A stretch of 42,082 nt of DNA from Pseudomonas donghuensis. Its GTDB lineage: Bacteria > Pseudomonadota > Gammaproteobacteria > Pseudomonadales > Pseudomonadaceae. Under the pieces are notes generated by a model that was not told where the DNA came from, made no database searches, and worked only from the letters and a program-made list of their open reading frames with translations. The DNA lies in assembly GCF_000259195.1 (NCBI RefSeq), contig NZ_JH650770.1, positions 85,829-127,910 on the forward strand, given 5' to 3'. Of this stretch, positions 33,894 through 42,082 are shown one piece after another. The translations under genes were made by a program, and so were the position numbers. Positions within the stretch are counted from its first letter, which is position 1, and the number at the start of each line of letters is the position of its first letter.

Positions 33894-33930
33894 CAAAAAA
33901 GGCGCCTGGAGCCGAAGCTCCAGGCGCCTT
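33894..33930 (-). terminator. Leader attenuator of nirB
   Basis: On the minus strand a perfect 12-bp stem (GGCGCCTGGAGC with its complement, plus strand 33901-33912 and 33917-33928) closes a C(TTCG)G tetraloop. Six T follow, about 62 bases before the nirB ATG. It is downstream of the sigma54 promoter, so it would stop nirB transcription unless bypassed. It shares its GGCGCC clamp and T-run with the hairpin in the nasA leader. A nasA terminator role is an alternative. Confidence 0.85.
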
Positions 33931-34001
33931 TGCCTGGTCGTTTTATGTAGTCCCGGTTGCGAATCGCCATTGACCCGCGAGGACGTTGTAAGCAAGCAAA
34001 A

Positions 34002-34016
34002 GCAGGTAGCGTGCCA
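34002..34016 (-). promoter_or_regulatory. Sigma54 promoter for nirBD
   Basis: The minus strand reads TGGCACGCTACCTGC, with the GG and GC doublets at the -24/-12 spacing of RpoN promoters. Transcription would start near 33990 and give a leader of about 157 bases before the nirB ATG. A single NtrC half-site, TGGTGCA, lies at 34080-34086. Confidence 0.7.
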
Positions 34017-34107
34017 ACTGCCAAAGCCTTTGAAACCGGGGGTTCTACGCTATCCGTCCGGGCCGTTATCGACCCAGGCTGGTGCAGCCCTCCCCCTTAT
34101 GGGGCAC

Positions 34108-37100
34108 TCAGTAGACGTCGCGCAGGTAGCGCTTGGCGCGGCTCAGTTCGCTGACATAGGCCTCGGCCCGCTCCACACTCATGCCGCCGTGCTGATGAAC
34201 CGCCTGCTTGAGCGCCGCATCGACGTCCCTGGCCATGCGCTCGGCGTCACCACAGACATACAAGTGCCCGCCCTCCTCCAGCCAGCGCCAGAGTTCGGCG
34301 CCGTGTTCGAGCATGCGCTGCTGGACGTAGATCTTCTGCGCCTGGTCGCGGGAGAACGCGGTGTCCAGGCGGCTCAGGTGGCCGTCCCGCTGCCAGGCCA
34401 GCAGCTCGTCGCGGTAGTAGAAATCCGTGGCCGCTTGCTGCTCACCGAACAGCAGCCAGTTGCGGCCTGTGGCACCCTCGGCCTGACGCTCCTGAAGAAA
34501 CGCCCGGAACGGCGCCACACCGGTGCCGGGGCCAACCATGATCACCGGCGCCGAGCTGTCACTGGGCAGGCGAAAGTGCGCGGTCGGCTGGCTGAAGATT
34601 TCTACCCGGCCGGGCTCGCTGCGGTCGGCCAGGTAGGTCGAGCACACGCCCTTGCGCTGGCCGTAACGGACGGTGGAAACCGTCAGGTGCACCTGATGCG
34701 GATGCAGCTTCTGGCTTGAGCTGATCGAGTACAGCCGCGGCTGCAAGGGTTTGAGCAGGCCCAACCAGCTATCCAGGCTCAGCTCGGGTTTGCACGCGTG
34801 CACCAGGTCGATCAGCTGTTTGCCCCACAGCCAGTCCTTGAGCGCAGCCTTGTTGTGCGGTGCAAGCAACTCGCGCAACTGCGCATTGCCAACCGCGAAG
34901 GCCTCGAGCAATGGCGGCGTGATGCGGGCGATCTCCAGGTGCTCCAGCAGCGCCTCGGCCAACGGCATGTCGGCCTGGCCCTTGAGGCTGACGCAGCGGC
35001 TGCCATCGAAGCGGGTGGCGGTCAGCAGTTCGTCGACCAACGCCGGGCAGTTGCGCGGCCATACACCCAGGGCGTCACCGGACTGATAAGTGAAACCGCT
35101 GTCGCCCAGGTCGAATACCAGTTGGCGGGTTTCCTTGAGCGCACCGGGGCCATTGAGCAGGCGATTGCCGACCAGGGTCGTTGCCAGCGGCCTGGTTTTG
35201 CTGAAGCCGGTTGCGGCCGGCGCTGCCACTGGCGCTTCGAACAGCAGCTCGCCGTGGCCCAGTTTGCCCAGCAGCGCCTGCAACCATTGCCCGGCCGGTT
35301 CATTGAAATCGCCCTCGCAATCGACCCTGTCCAGCAAGCGCTCAGCCCCCAGTTCTGCCAGGCGCTGATCGAGCTTGCGACCAAACCCGCAGAACTGTTC
35401 ATAGCTGGAATCCCCCAGGGCCAGCACCGCATAGGGCACACCGGCGCAGCGTTGGGAGTGCTCGCCATGCAGGCCACGCCAGAACGCCGCGCCGCTGTCC
35501 GGCGCGTCACCGTCGCCAAAGGTACTGGCGATCAGCAGCAGGCTGGCGGGATTGTCCAGTTGCTCCACAGCCACGTCTTCCATGCAGCGCAACTGGACCG
35601 GCAAGCCGACCTGGCGCAAGCGCTCGGCGCACTGTTCGGCCAGGGCCTGACCGTTGCCGGTTTGCGAGGCCCAGAGCAGCAGGTGCTTGTCCTGTACCGA
35701 GGCGTGCTGCTGATCGACCTGGACGGCCTCGATACGTTCGCCAGCGACCCGGCTCAGGGCCACCGCGCAGTACTTGAAGGCCGGTTGCAGCGACAGCGGA
35801 TCGACCGCGTCGCTGGTCAGCGCATTGATCGCCAGGTTGTCGCCGTAGACGTCGTTCCAATGAAACGGCGCAAAGCAGTTGCCCGCCAGTACCCGGGTGG
35901 TGATCCGTGCCGGCAGCAGCGCCTGCCCGCGGCGTGAACGGATCTGCACCTGATCCTTTTCAGCGATGCCCAGGCGCTCGGCATCGTCCGGATGAATCTC
36001 CACGAACGGCCCGGGGTCGAGCTTGTTCAACGCCGCCACCTTGCCGGTCTTGGTCAGGGTGTGCCACTGGTGCTGGACCCGGCCTGTGTTGAGCACCAGC
36101 GGAAAGTCAGCGTCCGGCCGTTCGGCGCTGGGCAGGCAAGGCCGGGCAAAGAAGCGTGCCTTGCCGCTGGGGGTGGGGAAGGCAATGGCAGGCACCTGGC
36201 CTTGCGCATCACGCAGCAGGACCTGGCTGACACCGTCGTTGCGATAGCGCAGCGGGCTGCGATCATGCTCGCACCCGGGCTCACACGGCCACTGCTGCGG
36301 TGCCTCACGCAAGCTGGCATAGCTGACGCCGCGCACATCGTAGCCGGTGGCCGGGTTCCAGGCCTGGCGCAGCTCGTCGAACACCGCCTCGGCATTGGCG
36401 TAGCTGAACGCCTCGGCGTAGCCCATGGCACAGGCGATACGGGCAATGATCTGCCAGTCGGGCAAACTCTCGCCCGGCGCCTCGACGGCCTGGTTCATCA
36501 GGGTCAGGTTGCGCTCGGAGTTGACCATCACCCCCTCGCCCTCGGCCCACAAGGCGGCGGGCAGGAGGATATCGGCGTAGCGATTGGTCTCGGTGTCGAG
36601 GAAGGCATCCTGGGTGATCACCAGCTGCGCCGCCTGCAAGCCTTCGATCACCTGCTGGCGGTTGGCGACGCTGGCCACCGGGTTGCTGCAGATGATCCAA
36701 CAGGCCTTGATCTGCCCGGCCGCCAGGCTTTCGAACAGCGCCACCGTGCCGTCACCGGCTTCGCTGCGTAGGCTGCCGGCTGGGATCTGCCAGAGCTGCT
36801 CGACGAAGGCACGATCTGCCGCGACCAGCGCCGAACGCTGCCCTGGCAGGCCGGGGCCCATGTAACCCATTTCGCGCCCACCCATGGCATTGGGCTGGCC
36901 GGTCAGCGAAAACGGCCCGCTGCCCGGCCGGCAAATGGCGCCGGTGGCCAGGTGCAGGTTGCACAGGGCGTTGGTCTGCCAGGTGCCATGGATGCTCTGG
37001 TTCAGGCCCATGGTCCAGCAACTCATCCACTCCGGGGCCTGGCCGATCCACGCTGCAGCTTGGCGGATATCGGCTTCGCGCAGCCCGGTGATGGCGGCGA

Positions 37101-37893
37101 CCCGCTCAGGTGTGTAGTCCTCGAGAAAGGCCGGCATCGCCTCCCAGCCTTCGGTGTAGCGCTGGATGAAATCGGCGTCGCACTGGCCGTTCTGCCGCAA
37201 TAGATAAAGCAGGCCATTGAGCAGCGCCAGGTCGGTGCCTGGCTTGATCTGCAGGAACAGGTCGGCCTTGGCGGCGGTGGCGCTGTTTCTGGGGTCGACG
37301 ACGATCAGCCGCGCGCCGGCCTTGAGCCGGTCGAGCAGGCGCAAGAACAGGATCGGGTGACAATCGGCCATGTTCGCGCCAATCACGAAAAACACCTCGG
37401 CGCGATCAAAATCCTGGTAACTGCCCGGCGGCCCATCGGCGCCCAGCGACAGTTTGTAGCCGCTGCTGGCACTGGCCATGCACAGGCGCGAGTTGGACTC
37501 GATATGCCGGCTGCGGACAAAGCCCTTGGCCAGTTTGTTGATCAGGTACTGGGCCTCCAACGACATCTGTCCGGAGACATAGAACCCCAGGGCGTCGGGC
37601 CCATGCTCATCAATAATCGCCCGCAGGCGCTGCGCGGCCTGTTCGATGGCGGTCTGCATGCCGCGCTGCACCGGGTCGCGCTGACGCTGGTCACGCAAGT
37701 AGGCGTGCTCCATGCGCCCGGACTCGCGCAGCGGTTGATGGGCGGTCAGGCCCTTGGTGCACAGGCGGCCAAAGTTGCTGGGGTGCTGTTTGTCGCCACT
37801 GACCTTGGTCACCCGCCCGCCTTCCACGGTCATGACGATGCCACAACCGACGCCACAATACGGGCACACGCTGCGCACGCTGGTGCTGCTCAT
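34108..37893 (-). CDS. nasA: Assimilatory nitrate reductase fused to CysJ-like NADPH flavoprotein
   Basis: The 1261-residue protein starts at ATG 37893, with AGGAGG in front of it. The N-terminal ~710 residues are a molybdopterin nitrate reductase: [4Fe-4S] ligands Cys10, Cys13, Cys17 (CPYCGVGCG) and Cys45, then the catalytic domains, and a dinucleotide-binding domain near 595-700 (VLNTGRVQHQWHT). From about residue 735 comes a flavodoxin domain (LLLWASQTGNGQALAEQ), then an FAD domain and an NADPH domain (VGPGTGVAPFRAFLQERQ, LYVCGDAERMARDVDAAL) as in sulfite-reductase flavoprotein CysJ. It should take electrons from NADPH straight to nitrate without a separate reductase. It is the first gene of nasA-nirB-nirD. 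Confidence 0.95.
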   Translation of the reverse strand: MSSTSVRSVCPYCGVGCGIVMTVEGGRVTKVSGDKQHPSNFGRLCTKGLTAHQPLRESGRMEHAYLRDQRQRDPVQRGMQTAIEQAAQRLRAIIDEHGPDALGFYVSGQMSLEAQYLINKLAKGFVRSRHIESNSRLCMASASSGYKLSLGADGPPGSYQDFDRAEVFFVIGANMADCHPILFLRLLDRLKAGARLIVVDPRNSATAAKADLFLQIKPGTDLALLNGLLYLLRQNGQCDADFIQRYTEGWEAMPAFLEDYTPERVAAITGLREADIRQAAAWIGQAPEWMSCWTMGLNQSIHGTWQTNALCNLHLATGAICRPGSGPFSLTGQPNAMGGREMGYMGPGLPGQRSALVAADRAFVEQLWQIPAGSLRSEAGDGTVALFESLAAGQIKACWIICSNPVASVANRQQVIEGLQAAQLVITQDAFLDTETNRYADILLPAALWAEGEGVMVNSERNLTLMNQAVEAPGESLPDWQIIARIACAMGYAEAFSYANAEAVFDELRQAWNPATGYDVRGVSYASLREAPQQWPCEPGCEHDRSPLRYRNDGVSQVLLRDAQGQVPAIAFPTPSGKARFFARPCLPSAERPDADFPLVLNTGRVQHQWHTLTKTGKVAALNKLDPGPFVEIHPDDAERLGIAEKDQVQIRSRRGQALLPARITTRVLAGNCFAPFHWNDVYGDNLAINALTSDAVDPLSLQPAFKYCAVALSRVAGERIEAVQVDQQHASVQDKHLLLWASQTGNGQALAEQCAERLRQVGLPVQLRCMEDVAVEQLDNPASLLLIASTFGDGDAPDSGAAFWRGLHGEHSQRCAGVPYAVLALGDSSYEQFCGFGRKLDQRLAELGAERLLDRVDCEGDFNEPAGQWLQALLGKLGHGELLFEAPVAAPAATGFSKTRPLATTLVGNRLLNGPGALKETRQLVFDLGDSGFTYQSGDALGVWPRNCPALVDELLTATRFDGSRCVSLKGQADMPLAEALLEHLEIARITPPLLEAFAVGNAQLRELLAPHNKAALKDWLWGKQLIDLVHACKPELSLDSWLGLLKPLQPRLYSISSSQKLHPHQVHLTVSTVRYGQRKGVCSTYLADRSEPGRVEIFSQPTAHFRLPSDSSAPVIMVGPGTGVAPFRAFLQERQAEGATGRNWLLFGEQQAATDFYYRDELLAWQRDGHLSRLDTAFSRDQAQKIYVQQRMLEHGAELWRWLEEGGHLYVCGDAERMARDVDAALKQAVHQHGGMSVERAEAYVSELSRAKRYLRDVY

Positions 37894-37918
37894 CGGCCTA
37901 CCTCCTGATTGCGCAAAC

Positions 37919-37976
37919 AAAAAGGCGCCCTGCTGCCCCGGCTTGAATCAACAAGCGGGGGCAACACGGCGCCTTT
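37919..37976 (-). terminator. Leader attenuator of nasA
   Basis: On the minus strand a hairpin is closed by GGCGCC pairs (plus strand 37924-37929 and 37968-37973). It contains a long inner stem (37934-37945 with 37952-37963, one mismatch) with a six-base loop, and ends in a T-run. It lies in the nasA leader, 26 bases or so before the ATG, and downstream of the sigma54 promoter. Nitrate-dependent antitermination by a NasT/NasR-type ANTAR protein is the known way such leaders work. Confidence 0.82.
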
Positions 37977-38022
37977 GTCGTGAACGGGGCAATCTGCGTT
38001 GATTGCCGGATGTTCAAGCTAT

Positions 38023-38038
38023 AGCAAGGGCCGCGCCA
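38023..38038 (-). promoter_or_regulatory. Sigma54 promoter for nasA
   Basis: The minus strand reads TGGCGCGGCCCTTGCT, a near-consensus RpoN promoter (TGGCACG-N4-TTGCA) with exact -24/-12 spacing. The start would be near 38012, giving a leader of about 118 bases that contains the attenuator. Confidence 0.78.
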
Positions 38039-38113
38039 GAATCGGCAAGGCCTTGCTGTGCGGGGCTCGGGCACTCACCGGCGGCTGCCAGGCTGCACCG
38101 CATTGGGCCCGCT

Positions 38114-38132
38114 TGCACCATCGGATGGCACA
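38114..38132. promoter_or_regulatory. NtrC-like enhancer site upstream of nasA
   Basis: TGCACCA-N5-TGGCACA matches the NtrC consensus TGCACCA-N5-TGGTGCA at 12 of 14 positions. It lies about 85 bases upstream of the sigma54 promoter, the usual distance for an activator site. It also overlaps the region in front of the divergent map gene. Confidence 0.6.
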
Positions 38133-38190
38133 GCCAGCAGGCGTGGCCGTATCATTGGCGTACATTCAAAGAGACGAAATACCTTCCCCC

Positions 38191-38979
38191 ATGAGCCAAG
38201 TGGTCCTGAAAAACGCCGAACAGCTGGCCCTGATGCGCACTGCCGGCCAGTTGCTGAGCCAGGTGTTCGCCCACCTCGACAATTTCATCGCCCCCGGGGT
38301 CAGCACCCTGCAGATCAACGACCGGGCCGAGGCGTTCATCGTCGATGTGCTCAAGGCGCGACCGGCGAGCAAGGGCCAGTACGGCTTTGCCTATTCGCTG
38401 AACACCTCGGTCGACCACGTGGTGTGCCACGGCGTGCCGCACGCCGACGAGGTGCTCAAGGCCGGCTCCATCGTCAACGTCGACATCACCCTGGAGCAAG
38501 GCGGCTACATTGCCGACTCGTCGAAGATGTACTGCCTGGGACAGATCGATGCCGCCGCCCGGCGACTGGTCGACACCACCTATGCCGCGCTCTGGCAAGG
38601 CATTCGCCACGTGCGCCCCGGCGCGACCCTGGGCGATATCGGCCACGCCATCCAGCGCCACGCCGAAGCCGCTGGCTACAACGTGGTGCGTGAGTACTGC
38701 GGCCACGGCATCGGCCGGCAGATGCACGAGGCGCCCGAAGTGTTGCACTACGGCCACCCCGGCAGCGGCCTGCCGCTCAAGCCCGGCATGGTGTTCACCA
38801 TCGAGCCGATGATCAACCAGGGCGGACGTGGCGTGCGCACCCTCAAGGACGGCTGGACGGTGATCACCCGCGACCGCAGCCTGTCGGCGCAATGGGAACA
38901 CACCATCGCCGTCACCGCCGACGGTTTTGAAGTGCTGACCCTGCGCGAAGAAGAGCGCGCCATGCTGGCCAGCGCTTAA
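38191..38979 (+). CDS. map: Type I methionine aminopeptidase
   Basis: The 262-residue protein has all five metal ligands of MetAP: Asp98 (NVDIT), Asp109 (IADSSKMY), His172 (CGHGIG), Glu205 (FTIEPM) and Glu236 (QWEHT). The substrate His80 is in VVCHGVPH. It removes the initiator Met from new proteins. The gene is divergent from nasA and not next to rpsB, so it is probably a second paralogue in this genome. ATG 38191 has a poor ribosome site; the in-frame ATG 38125 would add 22 residues. From its position the N-terminus is the least certain part. Confidence 0.92.
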   Translation: MSQVVLKNAEQLALMRTAGQLLSQVFAHLDNFIAPGVSTLQINDRAEAFIVDVLKARPASKGQYGFAYSLNTSVDHVVCHGVPHADEVLKAGSIVNVDITLEQGGYIADSSKMYCLGQIDAAARRLVDTTYAALWQGIRHVRPGATLGDIGHAIQRHAEAAGYNVVREYCGHGIGRQMHEAPEVLHYGHPGSGLPLKPGMVFTIEPMINQGGRGVRTLKDGWTVITRDRSLSAQWEHTIAVTADGFEVLTLREEERAMLASA

Positions 38980-39078
38980 CGCAGCGAATCCGGTTTGCCG
39001 CGCACCGCGCGGCTCTCTACAATCCGCGCCATTACGGCCGGCACCCGCACACTCCTCTACCGGCCCCGGAGCTTTTTC

Positions 39079-39777
39079 ATGGAAGAAATCGAGCAGCACT
39101 GGCTGTACGCCCTTTCCGCGCCCATGGTCGCCCTCAACGGCGCCAGCTACACCGCGGCGACCTACTTCGAAACCGACGTGGAAGACGAGGCCGACCTGAA
39201 AAAGTGGTGGGGCATCAGCAATCGCCAGGAGCTGCTTAAAATCCTCACCATGGCCGACACTGGCCACGCCCAGCAGGTCAAGGACGCCTACTGGCAAGCC
39301 GCGCGCTGCCTGCCCAGCGAATGGCAGCAGGTGCTTGAGCTGTTGAGCCCACGCCAACGCATCCAGTACCAATTCGCCCTGCGCACTCTCGCCGACTGCG
39401 GCCAAGGCGGCGTACGCGCCTGGGACATCGGGCGCATGAGCTACCTGCTGCGTGCCGGCCTGCGCAAGGGCTACGTCAGCCTCGATGAAAGCCTCTGGCT
39501 GCACGGCCGCCTGGCCCTGCGTGCACGCCACTACTACAACGACTGGGACCGCTACCTGGCCGGTTACCTGTTTGGCAGGGCGCTGTGGAACTGCTCCAGC
39601 AGCAGCGACGAGGAACTGGCCCAGAACCTGGAACGCCAGGGCAGCGAACACTGGAACCGTTGCATCATGATGAACCTGAGCCAAAACGCCCTGGACTTTT
39701 TCGCCAACATTCCTTGGGACCTGCCGCTAAACCTGCCTGAATGCCCCGACACCCTGCCAAAGGATTGCTGGTCATGA
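39079..39777 (+). CDS. DUF1266 domain protein
   Basis: The 232-residue protein, starting at ATG 39079 after CCGGAGC, resembles DUF1266 proteins: LNGASYTAATYFETDVEDE, DLKKWWGISNRQELLKILTM, GVRAWDIGRMSYLLRAGLR, GYVSLDESLWLHGRLALRAR, and YLAGYLFGRALWN. It is soluble and alpha-helical by composition. Its function is unknown. Its stop overlaps the ATG of the J-domain-like gene (ATGA), so the two are translated together and probably act together. Confidence 0.82.
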   Translation: MEEIEQHWLYALSAPMVALNGASYTAATYFETDVEDEADLKKWWGISNRQELLKILTMADTGHAQQVKDAYWQAARCLPSEWQQVLELLSPRQRIQYQFALRTLADCGQGGVRAWDIGRMSYLLRAGLRKGYVSLDESLWLHGRLALRARHYYNDWDRYLAGYLFGRALWNCSSSSDEELAQNLERQGSEHWNRCIMMNLSQNALDFFANIPWDLPLNLPECPDTLPKDCWS

Positions 39778-42082
39778 GCTGCTGGATTCGCCTGGGCATC
39801 GAGCCGACCAACGATCCCGATGTCATCCGCGGCGCTTACCGCGCGTTGTTGCCGCAGCACCACCCGGAAACCGACCCGCAAGGTTTCCAGGCCCTGCGCG
39901 AGGCCTATGAGCACGCCCTGCGCCTGGCCCGCGACGAGCAGGATGAGGACCTTGAGCACAACGATCCGGTGCCTGCGCGCAATACACTGATCGAACAGAC
40001 CATGGCGGACTTCGCCAAGCTGCTCGCCGACCCGACCCGACGCTTCGATCCGCCGGCCTGGCAGGCCTTCATCGATGGTTTCAGCAGCTTGAGCCTGGGT
40101 GACCAGGAACAGATCAGCTGGCACCTTTTGTACAACCTGATGGAGGCCGGCCCGTTGTCGCACGCCTGCGTGCAGCTGATGGCCACTCACCTGGGCTGGG
40201 AAAACGAAGTGCTGCGTCTGGAGGATCCGCGCCAGGCCGACGAATTCCTCGAAAGTATCAGCGAGCCAGACCCGTTCGACACCCGCGTGATGAAACACTG
40301 GTCGGCCGAAGCGCAGGTCGAAGCCCTGTGGTTCGCCAGGAACCTGGATTACTTCTACCATAACCGGCCGCTGTTCGAATTCGAGAGCTTCGCCACCCTG
40401 CACACCTGCATGCCGTTCCCGGATGACCAGGCCTATATCCAGCGCCTGCTGGCACAGCTGTGCCAGGCCGGCATCGGCAACACCTGCTTCTTTGCCTTGA
40501 TCGCCGAGCAACAACGCCAGGCGCCGGACGATATCGACCTGCTGTATATGCTCGCCTGCCAGGCCAGCGACACCGGCCAGGTAGAGCTGGCCCGCCAGTG
40601 CTGGACCCGCCTGTGGCGCGAACACCAGTACCCTGAAGCCGCCCGCTGGTTGCTGAACCTGTACGCCAAGCAACAGCCGCAGCGCCTGCCGCTGCTGATC
40701 CTGGCCATGGATCGCCTGGATCCGGTATACGAATGGCCGCAAGACCTGAACGATCCAGGGCAGACCTGGGGCAGCCCGTCGCAGCGCCCGGAAACCGTGA
40801 CGCGCTTGTTCGAAGCCGCGCGTAACGAGCACGAAGGTATCGCCGGGATTTTCGTCAAATGGCGCCTGGACGGCAAAGATGAACTGCCGCTGCTGGCCTG
40901 GCTGCTCGACGATCAGCCGGACCGCCAGTTGCAGCGCCTGTACCGCCACGCCTGGGCACTGACCCGCGGTGACAGCGGCCTGCTGCGGCAAATCCTGGAC
41001 GAACCGCTGGGCGATGATCCGCTGGAGATCCTGATCCTCGAAGGCTTCAAGTACCAGGCCGAGCAACAGTTGCGCTGGCTCAACCAGTCGCCGCTGGCCC
41101 TGGCCCTGACCGCCTTCATCAACAGCCCTTCGGCGCACCCGCAACTGCCCGAGGTGCTGCGCGAAGACAGCGGCTCGCCGGTGGCCCGCGACTGGCTGCG
41201 GCGGGTGCGCAGCTACCCGGCCGCAACCCTGCCCAAGCTCACCGAGCTGATCAAGCCGGGCAACCTGATGCCCGAGCCCTATGGCGTGCAGCTGCTTTCG
41301 GAACTGGCCGAGGCCGGTATCGAGCTGCCGCGCCCGCCTGCCGACGACGGCCTGTGGACCTGGCACCGGCAGAACCTGTTCATGCTCGCCCTGATCGATG
41401 AACCCGAGCGTTGGCTGGCGATGGTGCCGACGCAACTGCTGGCAAGCCTGCCGTATGCGCCTGGCCATCCGTTCGCCGGGTTGCAGCAGTTGCTGCTACG
41501 CCTGCAGAGCCAGCAAGGCAACGTCAATGGCCTGCTGGGCTGGCTGGACGACAACGATCCGCTGCAGCACTTTATCAGCCAGCGCCTGCTCACCGTGCAA
41601 CAAGCCCTGGACAGCGCCAAGCTGCCCAGCAACCTGCAACTGTATGCCTGCCTGGAGCACGACCCGCACGCGTTTGACGATGACGTGCTGGGCATGATGG
41701 TGCTGTGCGGCATCCTCTATCACGACCCGAGCCTGAGCGCCGAGCAGCATGGCAGCCTGCTGCGGCGCATCTCCACCCTGACCTGCCCGGATGCCTGGTT
41801 CGAACCGTTTCGCAGCGGCCTGATCAAGGGCGAACCGGTGCGCCCGCCACGCAAGGTGCTGGAAGAAGACGAGCTGATCAACAGCACGCTGTTCTACAGC
41901 ATGCTCGACGCCCTCAAGAACCTGGCACGCTACGGCAGCGCCGGGGTACCGCGGGCCAAGGTGCTCAAGGAGCTGCAGCGCGGCAAGGATTACCCGGGCA
42001 TGGACGCCGGCATTCGCGCAGCACTGACGGCATTGCTGTCGTGGTCTGAGCGTCTGCTGCTGGCCAATACCGGCAGCCAGCC
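39774..42082 (+). CDS. J-domain-like protein, large (3' end outside window)
   Basis: The frame is open from ATG 39774 to the window end, giving at least 769 residues. The first ~55 residues look like a J domain (WIRLGIEPTNDPDVIRGAYR, LLPQHHPETDPQGFQALREAY), but the HPD motif is HPE, so the usual Asp that triggers DnaK is replaced. The rest is helical, with repeated short Leu-rich, Trp-rich segments (QCWTRLWREHQYPEAARWLL) that suggest TPR-like repeats. No membrane helix is seen. It is coupled to the DUF1266 gene just upstream. It may be an atypical Hsp70 co-chaperone or a scaffold; its function is unknown. Confidence 0.85.
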   Translation, partial: MSCWIRLGIEPTNDPDVIRGAYRALLPQHHPETDPQGFQALREAYEHALRLARDEQDEDLEHNDPVPARNTLIEQTMADFAKLLADPTRRFDPPAWQAFIDGFSSLSLGDQEQISWHLLYNLMEAGPLSHACVQLMATHLGWENEVLRLEDPRQADEFLESISEPDPFDTRVMKHWSAEAQVEALWFARNLDYFYHNRPLFEFESFATLHTCMPFPDDQAYIQRLLAQLCQAGIGNTCFFALIAEQQRQAPDDIDLLYMLACQASDTGQVELARQCWTRLWREHQYPEAARWLLNLYAKQQPQRLPLLILAMDRLDPVYEWPQDLNDPGQTWGSPSQRPETVTRLFEAARNEHEGIAGIFVKWRLDGKDELPLLAWLLDDQPDRQLQRLYRHAWALTRGDSGLLRQILDEPLGDDPLEILILEGFKYQAEQQLRWLNQSPLALALTAFINSPSAHPQLPEVLREDSGSPVARDWLRRVRSYPAATLPKLTELIKPGNLMPEPYGVQLLSELAEAGIELPRPPADDGLWTWHRQNLFMLALIDEPERWLAMVPTQLLASLPYAPGHPFAGLQQLLLRLQSQQGNVNGLLGWLDDNDPLQHFISQRLLTVQQALDSAKLPSNLQLYACLEHDPHAFDDDVLGMMVLCGILYHDPSLSAEQHGSLLRRISTLTCPDAWFEPFRSGLIKGEPVRPPRKVLEEDELINSTLFYSMLDALKNLARYGSAGVPRAKVLKELQRGKDYPGMDAGIRAALTALLSWSERLLLANTGSQ

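Noticed and set aside
33894..33930. Hairpin read only as the terminator of nasA
   Set aside because: A sigma54 promoter lies between nasA and the hairpin, and a hairpin with the same clamp lies in the nasA leader where no upstream gene exists on that strand. A leader role fits both; a double role cannot be excluded.
39564..41468. Long minus-strand frame (634 codons) opposite the DUF1266 and J-like genes
   Set aside because: Same shadow composition. The plus strand is open throughout and has a start overlapping the DUF1266 stop, consistent with a real coupled gene.
1..42082. CRISPR arrays, tRNA or rRNA genes, insertion sequences, prophage or integrase genes
   Set aside because: No spaced direct repeats of CRISPR type, no tRNA-like cloverleaf with a T-loop motif, and no transposase or integrase frame were noticed by eye. 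A tRNA or Rfam scan would be decisive.

Overview
The window is GC-rich chromosomal DNA that reads as Pseudomonas, most likely the P. putida/P. fluorescens side of the genus. The evidence is the gene set and order (prc, an EAL-CBS-GGDEF gene, two small genes, a YkvA-type gene, then an FKBP lipoprotein gene, an order I recall from P. aeruginosa), the nitrate reductase fused to a CysJ-like flavoprotein, and intergenic REP elements built on GCTGGCAAGCCAGCTCCCAC. I could run no searches. Names rest on motifs and remembered family sequences.

Layout. 1-4258: end of rluA, aminopeptidase apeB, a 54-residue membrane protein and a large MscS-type channel. 4255-10558: a GntR/UTRA regulator divergent from a substrate-binding protein, a cytoplasmic alkaline-phosphatase-superfamily hydrolase, two permeases and an ATPase, then an HAD phosphatase. 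This looks like an uptake-and-hydrolysis system for a phosphorylated or phosphonate solute. 10639-17963: quinone oxidoreductase, prc, an EAL/CBS/GGDEF protein, a two-gene XRE operon with toxin-antitoxin-like layout, a YkvA protein and an FKBP lipoprotein.

18291-29859 is the most distinctive part: an AraC regulator followed by a same-strand run of ten genes. These are a stand-alone thioester-reductase-like SDR, a class III aminotransferase, an SRPBCC protein, an acyl-CoA-dehydrogenase-like protein, a second SDR, a membrane desaturase, a DUF3050 (heme-oxygenase-fold) protein, and a complete EmrA/EmrB/TolC-type tripartite exporter. Together they look like a small-molecule pathway that turns an acyl thioester into an aldehyde and then an amine, modifies the chain oxidatively and exports the product. 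No ketosynthase, carrier protein or adenylating enzyme is present, and I do not recognise the cluster as a described system.

29850-37893: a PcaQ-like LysR gene and the assimilatory nitrate module nasA (nitrate reductase-flavoprotein fusion), nirB and nirD, all on the minus strand. Both nasA and nirB have a sigma54-type promoter followed by a leader containing an intrinsic-terminator hairpin with the same GGCGCC clamp. This points to NtrC activation plus nitrate-dependent antitermination. 38191-42082: a methionine aminopeptidase, a DUF1266 protein and a large J-domain-like protein that runs off the window.
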